Assembly (NCBI GenBank): GCA_900541895.1
Contig: UWSI01000022.1
Span: 1-27,465 of the forward strand
Length of the DNA stretch: 27,465 nt
Direction of reading: 5' to 3'
Source: an uncultured Actinomyces sp.
GTDB taxonomy: Bacteria; Actinomycetota; Actinomycetes; Actinomycetales; Actinomycetaceae
This document shows positions 8,115-16,515 of the stretch, piece by piece; the first letter of the stretch is position 1, and each line of letters begins with the position of its first letter. Under the pieces are notes generated by a model that saw only the letters and a program-made list of their open reading frames with translations, did not search any database and had not been told where the DNA came from. The translations under genes were made by a program, and so were the position numbers.

Positions 8115-9605
8115 TCAGTGCTTGTGGTAGACGCCCTTGGTTGCGTGAACGGGTTCGGCAGTGACATTCATACCGAGCTGGCGAAGAATGCCTTCATCAA
8201 CGCTGCCCAGCAGAACTGAAGAGTGCACATCGCAACCAGCCAGTTTCGACAGCTGGTTCAAGGCCGCTGCTGCACGTTCGTTGGAGCGCGCGGATCCAGC
8301 CAAAGCGATCAGCACCTCATCGGTGTGCAAGCGGGGATTGCGGCTGCCCAAGTGCTCAGTCTTGAGCTTTTGAATGGGCTCAATCTGCTCGGGGGCAAGC
8401 AACTTCTCATCATCGTCAATACCCGCAAGGAGCTTCATCGCATTGAGAAGCATTGCAGAGCAGGGCCCCAGCAAGTCCGAGGTCTTTCCAGTAACAATGC
8501 GTCCGTCGCTCAATTCCATTGCAGCAGCGGGATATCCAGTTTCACGCGCGCGCTCAAGCGCGGGGGCAACAACCGGGCGGTCCGCACTGCTCAGGTTTAT
8601 TGCGGTCATCAGGCGAGCCGCACGCTCAGACTGTACGGGCGGAAGATCCTCGCGCGCTTCCAAGGCCAAAGCCTTGTACCAACGGCGAATAATTTCCTGC
8701 TTCGAGGCCTCGCGGCAGACCTCGTCATTGCTGATGCAAAAGCCCGCCATGTTGACGCCCATGTCGGTGGGTGACTGGTAGGGAGAGGCCCCCATGATCT
8801 TCTCGAGCAGGCGACGAAGGACGGGGAAGGCCTCGATATCGCGGTTGTAGTTAACCGTCGTTTCGCCATGAGCCTTCAAGTGGAAGTGGTCAATCATGTT
8901 GACATCATCCAAGTCAACAGTGGCCGCTTCGTAGGCGACGTTGACGGGGTGATCCAAGGGAAGATTCCAGATCGGGAAGGTCTCGAACTTCGCGTATCCC
9001 GAGGTCATTCCGCGCTTGTGATCGTGGTAGAGCTGAGAGAGGCAGGTTGCGAGCTTGCCTGAACCGGGACCGGGAGCGGTAACAATAACCAGCGGACGAG
9101 TCGTATGGACGTATTCGTTACGCCCCAAACCTTCGTCAGAAACGATGAGATCGATGTTATTGGGGTAGCCCTCGATGGGATAGTGACGCGCGACCTTGAT
9201 TCCGCGGGCTTCGAGCTTGCGCTTGAAGGCATGCGCTTGGTCGTTGGAATCACTCCAGCGGGTGATGACGACATTGCCCACGTACAGCCCGTATTCGCGG
9301 AACATATCGATGTGACGGAAGACGTCATCTTCATAGGTGATTCCCAGATCTTCACGCATCTTGCGACGCTGGAAATCCAAGGCGTTGACGGCGACGACAA
9401 TTTCGGCCTCGTCAGCAAGCTCGGCAAGCATGACAATCTTGTTATCCGGGGTGAATCCGGGAAGAACGCGAGAGGCGTGCATGTCATCAACGAGCTTGCC
9501 GCCAAACTCCAAGTACAGGGTCCCACCGAACTGCTGGCGACGTTGCGCAATGTGTTCAGATTGAAGGGCTAGATACTGATCGCGGTCGAAACCGATTGCG
9601 TGCAT
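8115..9605 (-). CDS. UPF0371 / DUF1846 family protein
   Basis: This cytoplasmic protein of about 496 aa matches the UPF0371 (DUF1846) family along its whole length. Recognisable blocks are the N-terminal FDRDQYLALQSEHI, LYLEFGGKL, VLPGFTPDNKI, VTAPGPGSGKLATCLSQLYHD, DLDDVNMIDHFHL, ETTVNYNRDIEAFPVL, SPTDMGVNMAGF and HLGSRNPRLHTDE. The glycine-rich GPGSGK loop suggests nucleotide or phosphate binding, but I know of no firmly established function. I chose the ATG at 9605 because GGGAG lies about 8 nt before it and the family starts there; the frame is open upstream to a TTG at 9635. The gene ends 2 nt before pcrA, so the two are probably co-translated. Confidence 0.93.
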   Translation of the reverse strand: MHAIGFDRDQYLALQSEHIAQRRQQFGGTLYLEFGGKLVDDMHASRVLPGFTPDNKIVMLAELADEAEIVVAVNALDFQRRKMREDLGITYEDDVFRHIDMFREYGLYVGNVVITRWSDSNDQAHAFKRKLEARGIKVARHYPIEGYPNNIDLIVSDEGLGRNEYVHTTRPLVIVTAPGPGSGKLATCLSQLYHDHKRGMTSGYAKFETFPIWNLPLDHPVNVAYEAATVDLDDVNMIDHFHLKAHGETTVNYNRDIEAFPVLRRLLEKIMGASPYQSPTDMGVNMAGFCISNDEVCREASKQEIIRRWYKALALEAREDLPPVQSERAARLMTAINLSSADRPVVAPALERARETGYPAAAMELSDGRIVTGKTSDLLGPCSAMLLNAMKLLAGIDDDEKLLAPEQIEPIQKLKTEHLGSRNPRLHTDEVLIALAGSARSNERAAAALNQLSKLAGCDVHSSVLLGSVDEGILRQLGMNVTAEPVHATKGVYHKH

Positions 9606-9724
9606 GATCGCCACTCCCAAGGCATCGTGGTGCAAGGACTACTCATGGTATCGCCCCTACCCCGCATCTTTGTCCATGAAGCGCCCAGCACGCGGGTGAA
9701 CTTCACCGCAAGGCACCTGAAAGA

Positions 9725-10381
9725 CTAAATGATGTGTCTTTGCATGGCCCAGTGCGTGAGCTCATTTCGATTCGATAGCTGTAGCTTGCGCAGCACGGCA
9801 GACACGTGTGTTTCCACGGTTTTGATAGAAATAAAGAGCTCAGAGGCAACCTCTTTGTAGGGGTATCCACGCGCGATGAGACGCATGACTTCCTGCTCCC
9901 TAGCTGACAGCACATCCAATTCATCATCGTGAGCGGCAATGGGGGCGCCCGCCCCTCCGAAAGCATCCAAAACAAAACCGGCCAAGCGCGGCGAAAAGGC
10001 AGCATCTCCCGCGGCAACGCGCTGGATGGCCTCGACAAGCTCAGGGGTCGAGATCGACTTGGTGACGTATCCGCGAGCGCCCGCACGAATGACCGATACA
10101 ACGTCTTCGGGGGAATCTGACACCGAGAGCGCAAGGAAACGGAGCCCCTCAACGTCACCGCACGAGGCCGCAACCTCAGCGCCGCCGCCACCGTTTCCTC
10201 CAGGCAGGTGAACGTCCAGGAGGGCGACATCCGGCGTGAGGGCGTGGCAGGCCGCAATAGCTCCCTCAACGTCGCTCGCCTCGCCAACAATGTCAAAATC
10301 GGCGCCACTGGATTCGAGCTCAGCGCGCACGCCCGCACGTACCAAGGCGTGATCATCAATGACCAGAATCCGAATTGTCAT
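9725..10381 (-). CDS. NarL/LuxR-type response regulator (EsrR/LiaR-like)
   Basis: This is a DNA-binding response regulator of 218 aa. The receiver domain begins ILVIDDHALVRAGVRAEL (acidic pair Asp9/Asp10) and has the phosphoacceptor in LLDVHLPGG (Asp56). The C-terminal LuxR-type helix-turn-helix runs from about LSAREQEVMRLIARG through IKTVETHVSAVLRKL. The ATG at 10381 has AGGAGA 7 nt upstream; a GTG at 10411 in the same frame overlaps the kinase stop but lacks such a site. It sits directly behind the PspC-domain kinase, which is almost certainly its partner. Targets are unknown; by analogy with LiaR and EsrR they would be envelope-stress genes. Confidence 0.93.
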   Translation of the reverse strand: MTIRILVIDDHALVRAGVRAELESSGADFDIVGEASDVEGAIAACHALTPDVALLDVHLPGGNGGGGAEVAASCGDVEGLRFLALSVSDSPEDVVSVIRAGARGYVTKSISTPELVEAIQRVAAGDAAFSPRLAGFVLDAFGGAGAPIAAHDDELDVLSAREQEVMRLIARGYPYKEVASELFISIKTVETHVSAVLRKLQLSNRNELTHWAMQRHII

Positions 10382-10407
10382 GGAATTGTCTCCTTCAGCG
10401 GGCATCG

Positions 10408-11703
10408 TCACTCAAGTGTATCTACAGGCATGGAGAGATGGACCTCGGTTCCACTGGCTAGATGGCGGATTTGAGCGGTTCCTCCTGCTCGTTCCATGCG
10501 GCCGAAAATCGAATTACGCACGCCGTGACGGTCCTCGGGAATCGCAGAGATATCAAAGCCGTCTCCACAGTCTTTAACGAAGATCTCCGAACACTTCGGC
10601 CCCACTTCCATGTAGACGCTCACGGGCGGACGTGCATGGCGAATTGCGTTGGAGACGGCCTCGGAAGCAGCGGCGACCATCGCCAACTCACCGGGACCTG
10701 GGCGTATATCGGAAACCGTCACAACGCCGACTTCAACACCAAAAGTTGTCTCCAGCGTCGAAATTGCCTCGCGCAGGGCCTCGGCAAGGGAATCTGCCGC
10801 TTCTTCACGCCCCGTGTACAACCACGAGCGCAACTCGCGTTCCTGCCCCAGGGCCAGCGCTCGCACGGAGCTTGGATTATCGGCGTTATTGCGGATCAAC
10901 GTAAGTGTTTGGAGGACAGAATCGTGCAGGTGTGCGGCCACGTCAGCACGCTCAGCTTCGCGTTTCTCGCGCTCTTTCGCTCGCGTGTTTTCTTGGGAAG
11001 TTCTCACCCAAAGGGGAATGATCGCGACTCCAAAGGAGAGGATCAGGGAGCCACCCAGGATTGCACCTCGTGCCATATCCCACGGTGATTGCCCACGGAA
11101 TGAAGCCAGTACCAATCCACTGGCAACCAAGATCATTCCGGCCAGAGTGATGAGGATGAAGAGCGGGTTTTTCCATGAGTGCGCGCGAGTACTCTGCGTC
11201 CAAACTGCCGCGATTCCACCAAGGACTAGGACCGCTGCGGCAATATCGCGCAGTCCCGCTACTCCCGTAAAAAGCAGGTAGGCAATTGCAAGGGCAAGAC
11301 CCACCGCACCCAATCCGACCAAGAGCATGCGCAAGTTGCGTTGGTCGTATTCGCGGCGAACGATTTCTTCTGCCGAGGCCAGCGGAACACGCAGGCGTTC
11401 GGGGGCGCTTTGGGCAATGCCGGGATCGTCGGGAAGAGTAAGCCACAGCCAGAGATACAGGAAAAGCGGAACTGCCAAAGCCGGTAGGGCCGCGACGAAA
11501 GCAAAGCGAATAATTCCGGCAGACACCCCGAGCATCGAGGCAATTCCCGCACAGACCCCGCCGATCCAAGGCAGAGGCATATCGGTTGAAGACGCGCTGG
11601 AACGATGCAGAACACGTGTGGGTTCGCGCAGCTCTGGTGGGTTCCACTGATACCCACGGGGCTTCTGCTCGCCCGATTGCCACACTTGCTGCTCATTGCT
11701 CAC
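10408..11703 (-). CDS. PspC-domain sensor histidine kinase (EsrS/LiaS-like)
   Basis: This is a membrane sensor kinase of about 431 aa. An N-terminal PspC domain (MPLPWIGGVCAGIASMLGV, then a hydrophobic helix and LWLTLPDD) is followed by four more hydrophobic segments. A HisKA_3 dimerisation helix carries HLHDSVLQ (phosphoacceptor about His260), and the HATPase domain shows SEAVSNAIRHA and KDCGDGFD. It likely phosphorylates the response regulator directly downstream, whose frame it nearly abuts. The start is uncertain: I favour GTG at 11703, leaving a divergent intergenic region of 113 nt. The frame is open to an ATG at 11799, but that has no ribosome binding site and would almost touch the divergent gene. 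The ligand is unknown. Confidence 0.9.
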   Translation of the reverse strand: MSNEQQVWQSGEQKPRGYQWNPPELREPTRVLHRSSASSTDMPLPWIGGVCAGIASMLGVSAGIIRFAFVAALPALAVPLFLYLWLWLTLPDDPGIAQSAPERLRVPLASAEEIVRREYDQRNLRMLLVGLGAVGLALAIAYLLFTGVAGLRDIAAAVLVLGGIAAVWTQSTRAHSWKNPLFILITLAGMILVASGLVLASFRGQSPWDMARGAILGGSLILSFGVAIIPLWVRTSQENTRAKEREKREAERADVAAHLHDSVLQTLTLIRNNADNPSSVRALALGQERELRSWLYTGREEAADSLAEALREAISTLETTFGVEVGVVTVSDIRPGPGELAMVAAASEAVSNAIRHARPPVSVYMEVGPKCSEIFVKDCGDGFDISAIPEDRHGVRNSIFGRMERAGGTAQIRHLASGTEVHLSMPVDTLE

Positions 11704-11816
11704 ATCTGTATCTTCACACGAATCGGGAGTGGAAGCGCAAGGCTGGGGAAAGAATCGGGGATCGATCAGGGCATCCCCCCATATCTTTTCGCCATCCATA
11801 CGGGCACAGTGGAATC

Positions 11817-13439
11817 ATGAACAAAGGATTCATGAAATCGTTGCGTTACTCCGGCTTCTTCCGTGGAGAGCCACGCGTCATCGGCGGCGTGTGCCAAGGT
11901 TTGGCACAGCGCTATGGATGGGACGTGAACTCCCTCAGAATTGCCGTCGTTGTTGCCGCGCTCTTCTTCCCCATAGTGTGCGCCCTCTACGCCTTAGCGT
12001 GGGTTTTCCTTCCCGAGGCCAAAGATGGCCGTATCCACGTTGACGAAATGCTCAAGGGCAATTTCGATGCTGCGATCATCGGAGCAATCCTCTTAGCGGT
12101 CTGTGGCGGTGGGACTTCAGGAATCGCGCTCGGCATCTTTCACGCTTTCGTGTGGATTCCTCTGTTTCTGGTCTTCCCTGTCGCAATTGTCGTGATTGCG
12201 GTCCTGCTTGCAAAGCCCAGGCAGACTGGCACTGGCCCCGCACAGGGTCAGTACTGGAGTGCGACACCACCGGCGCAGCCATCCTTCCAGGCGGCCTCAT
12301 CTTCCTTTACTCCTGCCTCTCCCCAAGGAGAAGAAACCATGCCAGATACAATTCCTGATTGGCGTACGCAGGGTGGCCCGACATCTTCGGACTACTATTC
12401 TTTCCCTCCCGCACCGCCTTCGGCGGCACAGACAACAGCGGCTCAGGCCCCTGTGCACGCTCCTTCCGTTCAGACTCCTCCCGTTCAGACTCCACCGGTC
12501 CAGACTCCCTTCACCCCCGGTGAATCTCAGCCCCAGGCCTCGGGACAAACAATTCCGCAAAGCGCAGGAAAGCGTTTCGCGCCCTTTGTCACGCAGCCCG
12601 CACTCCGCTCTCGAGTCGTCCCCCGCGCTTTGGTCTTATGCGTCTACGGGCTGGTCTTCCTTGCACTGGCAGGAACTTTCTTCCTGCTCTACCGAAATGG
12701 ATACAGCACCCCGGAACAGGTTGATCGAAGCGTACAGATTGCCTTGACTGGCGCGGCCGCCTGCCTGCTCATCGTCGGCATTGCACACCTGATCGCCGCT
12801 CTTCGCGATCGTTCCTCGGTCATGCTCACCATCTTGTCGGTACTAGGCATGTTCTTCGCAATTCCAGCGCTGCTGGGAGGCATGGCATACTCCACCGCCG
12901 CTCCGCTCCACTACTCATCCGTGGCGGGAAACATTGATACCGATGCCGATTGGCGCTCAGACACAATTGGAAGTTCCAACGGTTCCAATGTCATCAATCT
13001 AGAGCTTGACCTCTCTCATGCGCCCGATGGTCTGACCAAGGACATCACCGTTAACTCCCAGGTGATTCCCTACGCGAACATCCGAGTTCGCGACGGTCAG
13101 TCCATTCGCATCGTTGCTCAGAAGCAACCGATTACCTTCGATCTTGATCTCAGTGGCGACCAAAAGTGGAAGGGCTTCGACAGTAATAGCCCCACAGTTC
13201 TGACCTCTCCCAGCTGGAAGGAAGGTCAGGGGATCACTGTTTACCTCAATGCAAACCAGCTTGTCACCCTGGACATCGACGAAACGGGAAGCTCTGTCGA
13301 TCGGGATCCCTGGCCTTCCGCGGTTCCTTCGCCCACACCCAGCGCCGCTCCTTCCACGGGAACTTCTCCATCAGCCAGCCAGAGTCAGTCGCCTTCACCA
13401 AGCGCGTCCTCTGAATCACCCGCAGCCGGCCAGCACTGA
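11817..13439 (+). CDS. PspC-domain membrane protein (EsrI/LiaF-like partner)
   Basis: This is a membrane protein of about 540 aa, divergent from the two-component genes. Residues 8-70 form a PspC domain (RVIGGVCQGLAQRYGWDVNSLR, a hydrophobic helix, then AWVFLPEAKDG). Next come two hydrophobic segments, a long Pro/Gln/Ser/Thr linker with VQTPP repeats, three more hydrophobic helices, and a beta-rich extracytoplasmic domain (VINLELDLSHAP, FDLDLSGDQKW). The tail is Pro/Ser-rich. In EsrISR and LiaFSR systems such a protein holds the kinase inactive until stress; that role is inferred here. The start is ambiguous: ATG 11817 has no clear ribosome binding site, while ATG 11832 has AAAGGA very close to it. 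Confidence 0.88.
   Translation: MNKGFMKSLRYSGFFRGEPRVIGGVCQGLAQRYGWDVNSLRIAVVVAALFFPIVCALYALAWVFLPEAKDGRIHVDEMLKGNFDAAIIGAILLAVCGGGTSGIALGIFHAFVWIPLFLVFPVAIVVIAVLLAKPRQTGTGPAQGQYWSATPPAQPSFQAASSSFTPASPQGEETMPDTIPDWRTQGGPTSSDYYSFPPAPPSAAQTTAAQAPVHAPSVQTPPVQTPPVQTPFTPGESQPQASGQTIPQSAGKRFAPFVTQPALRSRVVPRALVLCVYGLVFLALAGTFFLLYRNGYSTPEQVDRSVQIALTGAAACLLIVGIAHLIAALRDRSSVMLTILSVLGMFFAIPALLGGMAYSTAAPLHYSSVAGNIDTDADWRSDTIGSSNGSNVINLELDLSHAPDGLTKDITVNSQVIPYANIRVRDGQSIRIVAQKQPITFDLDLSGDQKWKGFDSNSPTVLTSPSWKEGQGITVYLNANQLVTLDIDETGSSVDRDPWPSAVPSPTPSAAPSTGTSPSASQSQSPSPSASSESPAAGQH
12468..12512 (+). repeat. Three imperfect 15-bp tandem repeats (VQTPP units)
   Basis: Three consecutive 15-base units starting GTTCAGACTCC or GTCCAGACTCC lie within the PspC protein gene and encode Val-Gln-Thr-Pro-Pro/Phe units in the proline-rich linker. 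Because the unit is a multiple of three, copy-number change would shorten or lengthen the linker without breaking the frame. Confidence 0.8.
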
Positions 13440-13450
13440 AAGGAATTGTC

Positions 13451-13954
13451 ATGAGTACAAACGACTTTGACCAGACCACTCCCCTGCCGGTTGGCGACGA
13501 TGAAACAAAACCGCTGCCTTCCTTCGCAGATGCTCCGATCGAGGACCAAAAAACTACTGCCGAGGCTGACACCGAGGCCGATATCAGCACCGAGGCCGAG
13601 GCGCCCGACACTTCTACAGCCTGGACAGGCGCCGCGGCAGGCGCGGGGGAAGGGGCGACGCCCGACTTTACCCCGGCCTCGGAACACACATTTGAGCCGC
13701 AAAACACCCCAATTGTTCCCCCCGCTCACGTGTGGTCAGCCGAGGACGTGAAGGAAGCTCCCTATCGGGGCGTGCGCATCGGGCAGCTACTCTGGGCGTG
13801 CATCATCATCTTCACTGCTATCGCACTGATTGCCATGGCTTTTGTCAAGGCGGCAAACCTTGCGCTGGTTGCCATTGGGACCCTGGCGATCATGGGTGTG
13901 CTCCTCATTATCATTGCGGGAGTCAGCACCGTGATGACACACAAGAAGCGCTAG
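13451..13954 (+). CDS. Small two-helix membrane protein of unknown function
   Basis: This 167-aa protein follows the PspC gene by 11 nt, with AAAGGA 6 nt before its ATG, so the two are very likely one operon. The first 90 or so residues are acidic and Ala/Glu/Thr/Pro-rich, probably disordered. Two transmembrane helices follow (about 112-131 and 138-160) with a short turn between them and a basic end (THKKR). I do not recognise a family. Its position suggests an accessory part of the PspC signalling locus. The last 4 nt overlap the stop codon of the converging GH31 gene. Confidence 0.8.
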   Translation: MSTNDFDQTTPLPVGDDETKPLPSFADAPIEDQKTTAEADTEADISTEAEAPDTSTAWTGAAAGAGEGATPDFTPASEHTFEPQNTPIVPPAHVWSAEDVKEAPYRGVRIGQLLWACIIIFTAIALIAMAFVKAANLALVAIGTLAIMGVLLIIIAGVSTVMTHKKR

Positions 13955-16422
13955 CTGCGAAGCAAAATCTCCTCGATCATTTCGATCACTGAGGCGGGCA
14001 TTTCCGAGCGGAATATGCCCGCTTCTTTTCCTCTATCCAGAGTGCGTAGCTGTGGAAGTGCCCGACGCCCTAGACGACGCACCATCGCGTAGGCATCATC
14101 TTTCGCCAGAGCATCCATCTCGCAGCGAAGCAGCGCCTGGTAGATATCGTTTTCAACAGGGTTTTCCGCAAAGGTGGGACGCTTTCCACCCGCAAAGGAA
14201 ACTTCTAGCTCCTTGCTGGCCTCGGCCTCGTGAATTGTCACGCGCGCGCTGAGGGTATCAGGATCGTAAGTAAACTCAGCGGACTCTCCGTTGACACTCA
14301 CCTGCGTTGGTTTCTCAATGCCTCGCATGGTCACGGTCCACGAGCGGAGCGCGGGCAGCGCATCAGTGCAGCCCTTTGCGGGGTGAATGGTCAGCGTTCC
14401 ACAGGCGTCGTTGTAAACGATCTTGGTTCGCACTTCGCCGCTGCGCTGCTCGCAATTGACACCTGGGTAGCGGCCATCATCTTCACGCAGGGTGAAGTGT
14501 CCATCAGCACCGGGGAAGACAAGGATTTCCAGCGCTTGGGGATTCCCGCAATCGTTAATGTTCTGATCCAGCTCTTGGAGGGGGACAATCCCGCCTGCGG
14601 GGGCAAAAACAGGAAGAAGTTCCAGTGGCCGCCAAACATTCAGGCGCAGCCCACCATCCATTTCGGCGTCGTAGCGGCGTCCGGTAAAGAAATCGAACCA
14701 TTGGCCGCGCGGGAACCACATGCGCGTGCGCTCCTGGCGCGTGTTCGTATCGCGCGGGGTCACCACGGGAGCAACCATCAACTGCGTGCCGAACATGAAT
14801 TGTTCATGCACGTCGTAGGCGATCCCTTCATCTGGGTGAGACCAGTACATGGGAGTCACCAGCGGCGCGCCCTCGCTGGCGGCACGCCAATTCATTGTGT
14901 GTAGGTAAGGAATGAGGCGGTGACGCAGGATCAGCGCATCGCGCATGATATCGCGCACGGGTTGCTGGAAATTCCACGGTTCCTTGCCCACGAAAGGCGA
15001 CAGACTCGAATGCAGTCGGTTAATCGGGCTGAATACACCCAGCTGGTACCAGCGTGCTTCCAGTTCTTCGTCGCGCACGCCCAGCATGTGTCCGCCAATA
15101 TCGTGGCTCCACCAGCCATATCCGATATTCGAGGCCGTTGACGTGAAGTAGGGCTGGAATTTCAAGGATTCCCAGCTGACAACTGTGTCTCCGGAGAAGC
15201 CCACGGGATAGCGGTGCGATCCTGGGCCCGCGTAACGGCTGAGAATCAGCGGGAGCTCGTGATCCTGCCCCTCACCTTCTGAAGATGCCGCGACCATGTC
15301 CATATAGTGCAGGTAGTTGAGGATCCACAGCGGGTCCAGACCTTTTTGACGCGAAACACCGCCCTGTTGCCAATCGATCCACCAAAAATCGACGCCATCA
15401 GTCTCCAGATCATGATGCATGTCGAAATAGGCGCGAATGAAGCTCGGATCTGTCAGGTCGAACTCCACCGGTTCTTCGCTGGCCGGGTCAATTCCCATTG
15501 TTTCGGCGGCCTTGGGATAGGCATCCTCACAGGCACGTATTCCATCGCGGGGATGCACATTCGCAGAAATACGCAAGCCTCGATTATGCAGGGCTTCCGT
15601 AAAAGCTTGAGGATCTGGAATTAGCTCGCGATTCCACGAGTACCCGGTCCATCCTGAGCCAAAGCGTGGATCAACATCGGTGATGTGCCAATCCATATCC
15701 AAAACAGCGGTTGTGAATGGAATTCCTTCCGCATCGAAACGATCCATCAGCGCGAGGTACTCATCCTGCGAATAGGGGTAGTAGCGGCTCCACCAGTTCC
15801 CCAAAGCCCAACGCGGCAGAAGTGGAGTCGGACCGCTCAAACGGTAGAAGTCGCGAATGGCATCTGCGTAACGGTTCCCGTAGCTGAAGAAATAGATATC
15901 AATTTCTGAGTGGCCGCGCGGACGTGTCACGCAACCTGCCTTGCACGCAGCTTCATCACTCTGCAAGAGATTCGATTTCGAGTCATCCAGGACCGCCCAT
16001 CCATCACGACTGATCAGTCCCATGCCCAATTCGCAGGCCCCGTTCACACCATCCAGAGTGCGCGCGGTCCCCTTGAGGTTTTCATGCGCCTCATCTCCGT
16101 AGTGCCACGTGGTCCCAAAGCCTCCTCCCGCGTTCTTAACGACAGCGCTCAGCCCTTCTTTGCTAAAGCTCTGACCGTCAAAAACCAGGCGGATGGAAGA
16201 GGTCTCCCACACGTGCATTCCGCCTCGCTGGGAGTAGGTAACTTTTGGAGTTTCCCCGAAACTGCGGTTGAGGACGACCTGCGTCGCCTCGTCTTCAAAG
16301 ACTCCAGAATCCGACCACTCGAGGCGGACCAGGGCATCGGTCAGGAAGCCGATTCGCCACCGCTCCCCAACAAAAGTGGTCTGGGGGTTCATCTGCGCCT
16401 TCACAGAGGGGATGGGAAACAT
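13951..16422 (-). CDS. GH31 family alpha-glucosidase-type glycoside hydrolase
   Basis: This 823-aa enzyme has no signal peptide and so is probably cytoplasmic. An N-terminal beta-sandwich leads into the (beta/alpha)8 barrel at about 200-530, with LPRWALGNWWSRYYPYS, the probable nucleophile Asp350 in FWWIDWQQGG, and the probable acid/base Asp412 in GFSGDTVVSWESL. C-terminal beta domains follow, then an extra helical tail of about 75 residues. GH31 enzymes include alpha-glucosidases, isomaltases, alpha-xylosidases and transglycosylases; context suggests alpha-1,6- or alpha-1,4-glucooligosaccharides from dextran, but specificity cannot be read from sequence. An AGGAG site lies 5 nt before the ATG. 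It is the last gene of the permease operon, 93 nt after DUF624. Confidence 0.92.
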   Translation of the reverse strand: MFPIPSVKAQMNPQTTFVGERWRIGFLTDALVRLEWSDSGVFEDEATQVVLNRSFGETPKVTYSQRGGMHVWETSSIRLVFDGQSFSKEGLSAVVKNAGGGFGTTWHYGDEAHENLKGTARTLDGVNGACELGMGLISRDGWAVLDDSKSNLLQSDEAACKAGCVTRPRGHSEIDIYFFSYGNRYADAIRDFYRLSGPTPLLPRWALGNWWSRYYPYSQDEYLALMDRFDAEGIPFTTAVLDMDWHITDVDPRFGSGWTGYSWNRELIPDPQAFTEALHNRGLRISANVHPRDGIRACEDAYPKAAETMGIDPASEEPVEFDLTDPSFIRAYFDMHHDLETDGVDFWWIDWQQGGVSRQKGLDPLWILNYLHYMDMVAASSEGEGQDHELPLILSRYAGPGSHRYPVGFSGDTVVSWESLKFQPYFTSTASNIGYGWWSHDIGGHMLGVRDEELEARWYQLGVFSPINRLHSSLSPFVGKEPWNFQQPVRDIMRDALILRHRLIPYLHTMNWRAASEGAPLVTPMYWSHPDEGIAYDVHEQFMFGTQLMVAPVVTPRDTNTRQERTRMWFPRGQWFDFFTGRRYDAEMDGGLRLNVWRPLELLPVFAPAGGIVPLQELDQNINDCGNPQALEILVFPGADGHFTLREDDGRYPGVNCEQRSGEVRTKIVYNDACGTLTIHPAKGCTDALPALRSWTVTMRGIEKPTQVSVNGESAEFTYDPDTLSARVTIHEAEASKELEVSFAGGKRPTFAENPVENDIYQALLRCEMDALAKDDAYAMVRRLGRRALPQLRTLDRGKEAGIFRSEMPASVIEMIEEILLRS
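13992..14030 (+). terminator. Intrinsic terminator of the PspC operon, inside the GH31 coding region
   Basis: A hairpin with arms GCGGGCAT and ATGCCCGC (13994-14001 and 14015-14022), an inner TTCC/GGAA extension after one bulged base, and the loop GAGC is followed by TTCTTTTCC on the plus strand. It lies about 40 nt after the stop of the small membrane protein gene, the right place for a plus-strand terminator, but within the last 25 or so codons of the opposing GH31 gene. Confidence 0.7.
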
Positions 16423-16496
16423 TGGGTCTCCTGGGTTACGGGTTTTTAGGTGGTTGGAAGAAGGTAGTGGGAAGGAAAGTTGTCGGGTTCTCTCAT

Positions 16497-16512
16497 TGCC
16501 GAGGCCTCGGCA
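16497..16512. repeat. 16-bp perfect palindrome between DUF624 and GH31 genes
   Basis: TGCCGAGGCCTCGGCA lies just beyond the DUF624 stop codon. It could form a short 6-bp hairpin with a GGCC loop, but no T-tract follows on the minus strand, so it is not a good terminator. It may be an RNA-processing or attenuation element, or a protein site; I cannot decide. Confidence 0.5.
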
Positions 16513-16515
16513 GGC

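Noticed and set aside
9695..9707. Inverted repeat GGTGAA-C-TTCACC between the response regulator and DUF1846 genes
   Set aside because: A one-base centre allows only a very short hairpin and no T-tract follows, so I could not support a terminator; as an operator it is a single unsupported site.
11704..11799. Longer kinase start at ATG 11799
   Set aside because: No ribosome binding site, a poorly conserved-looking extension, and it would leave only 17 nt to the divergent PspC gene, too little for two promoters.
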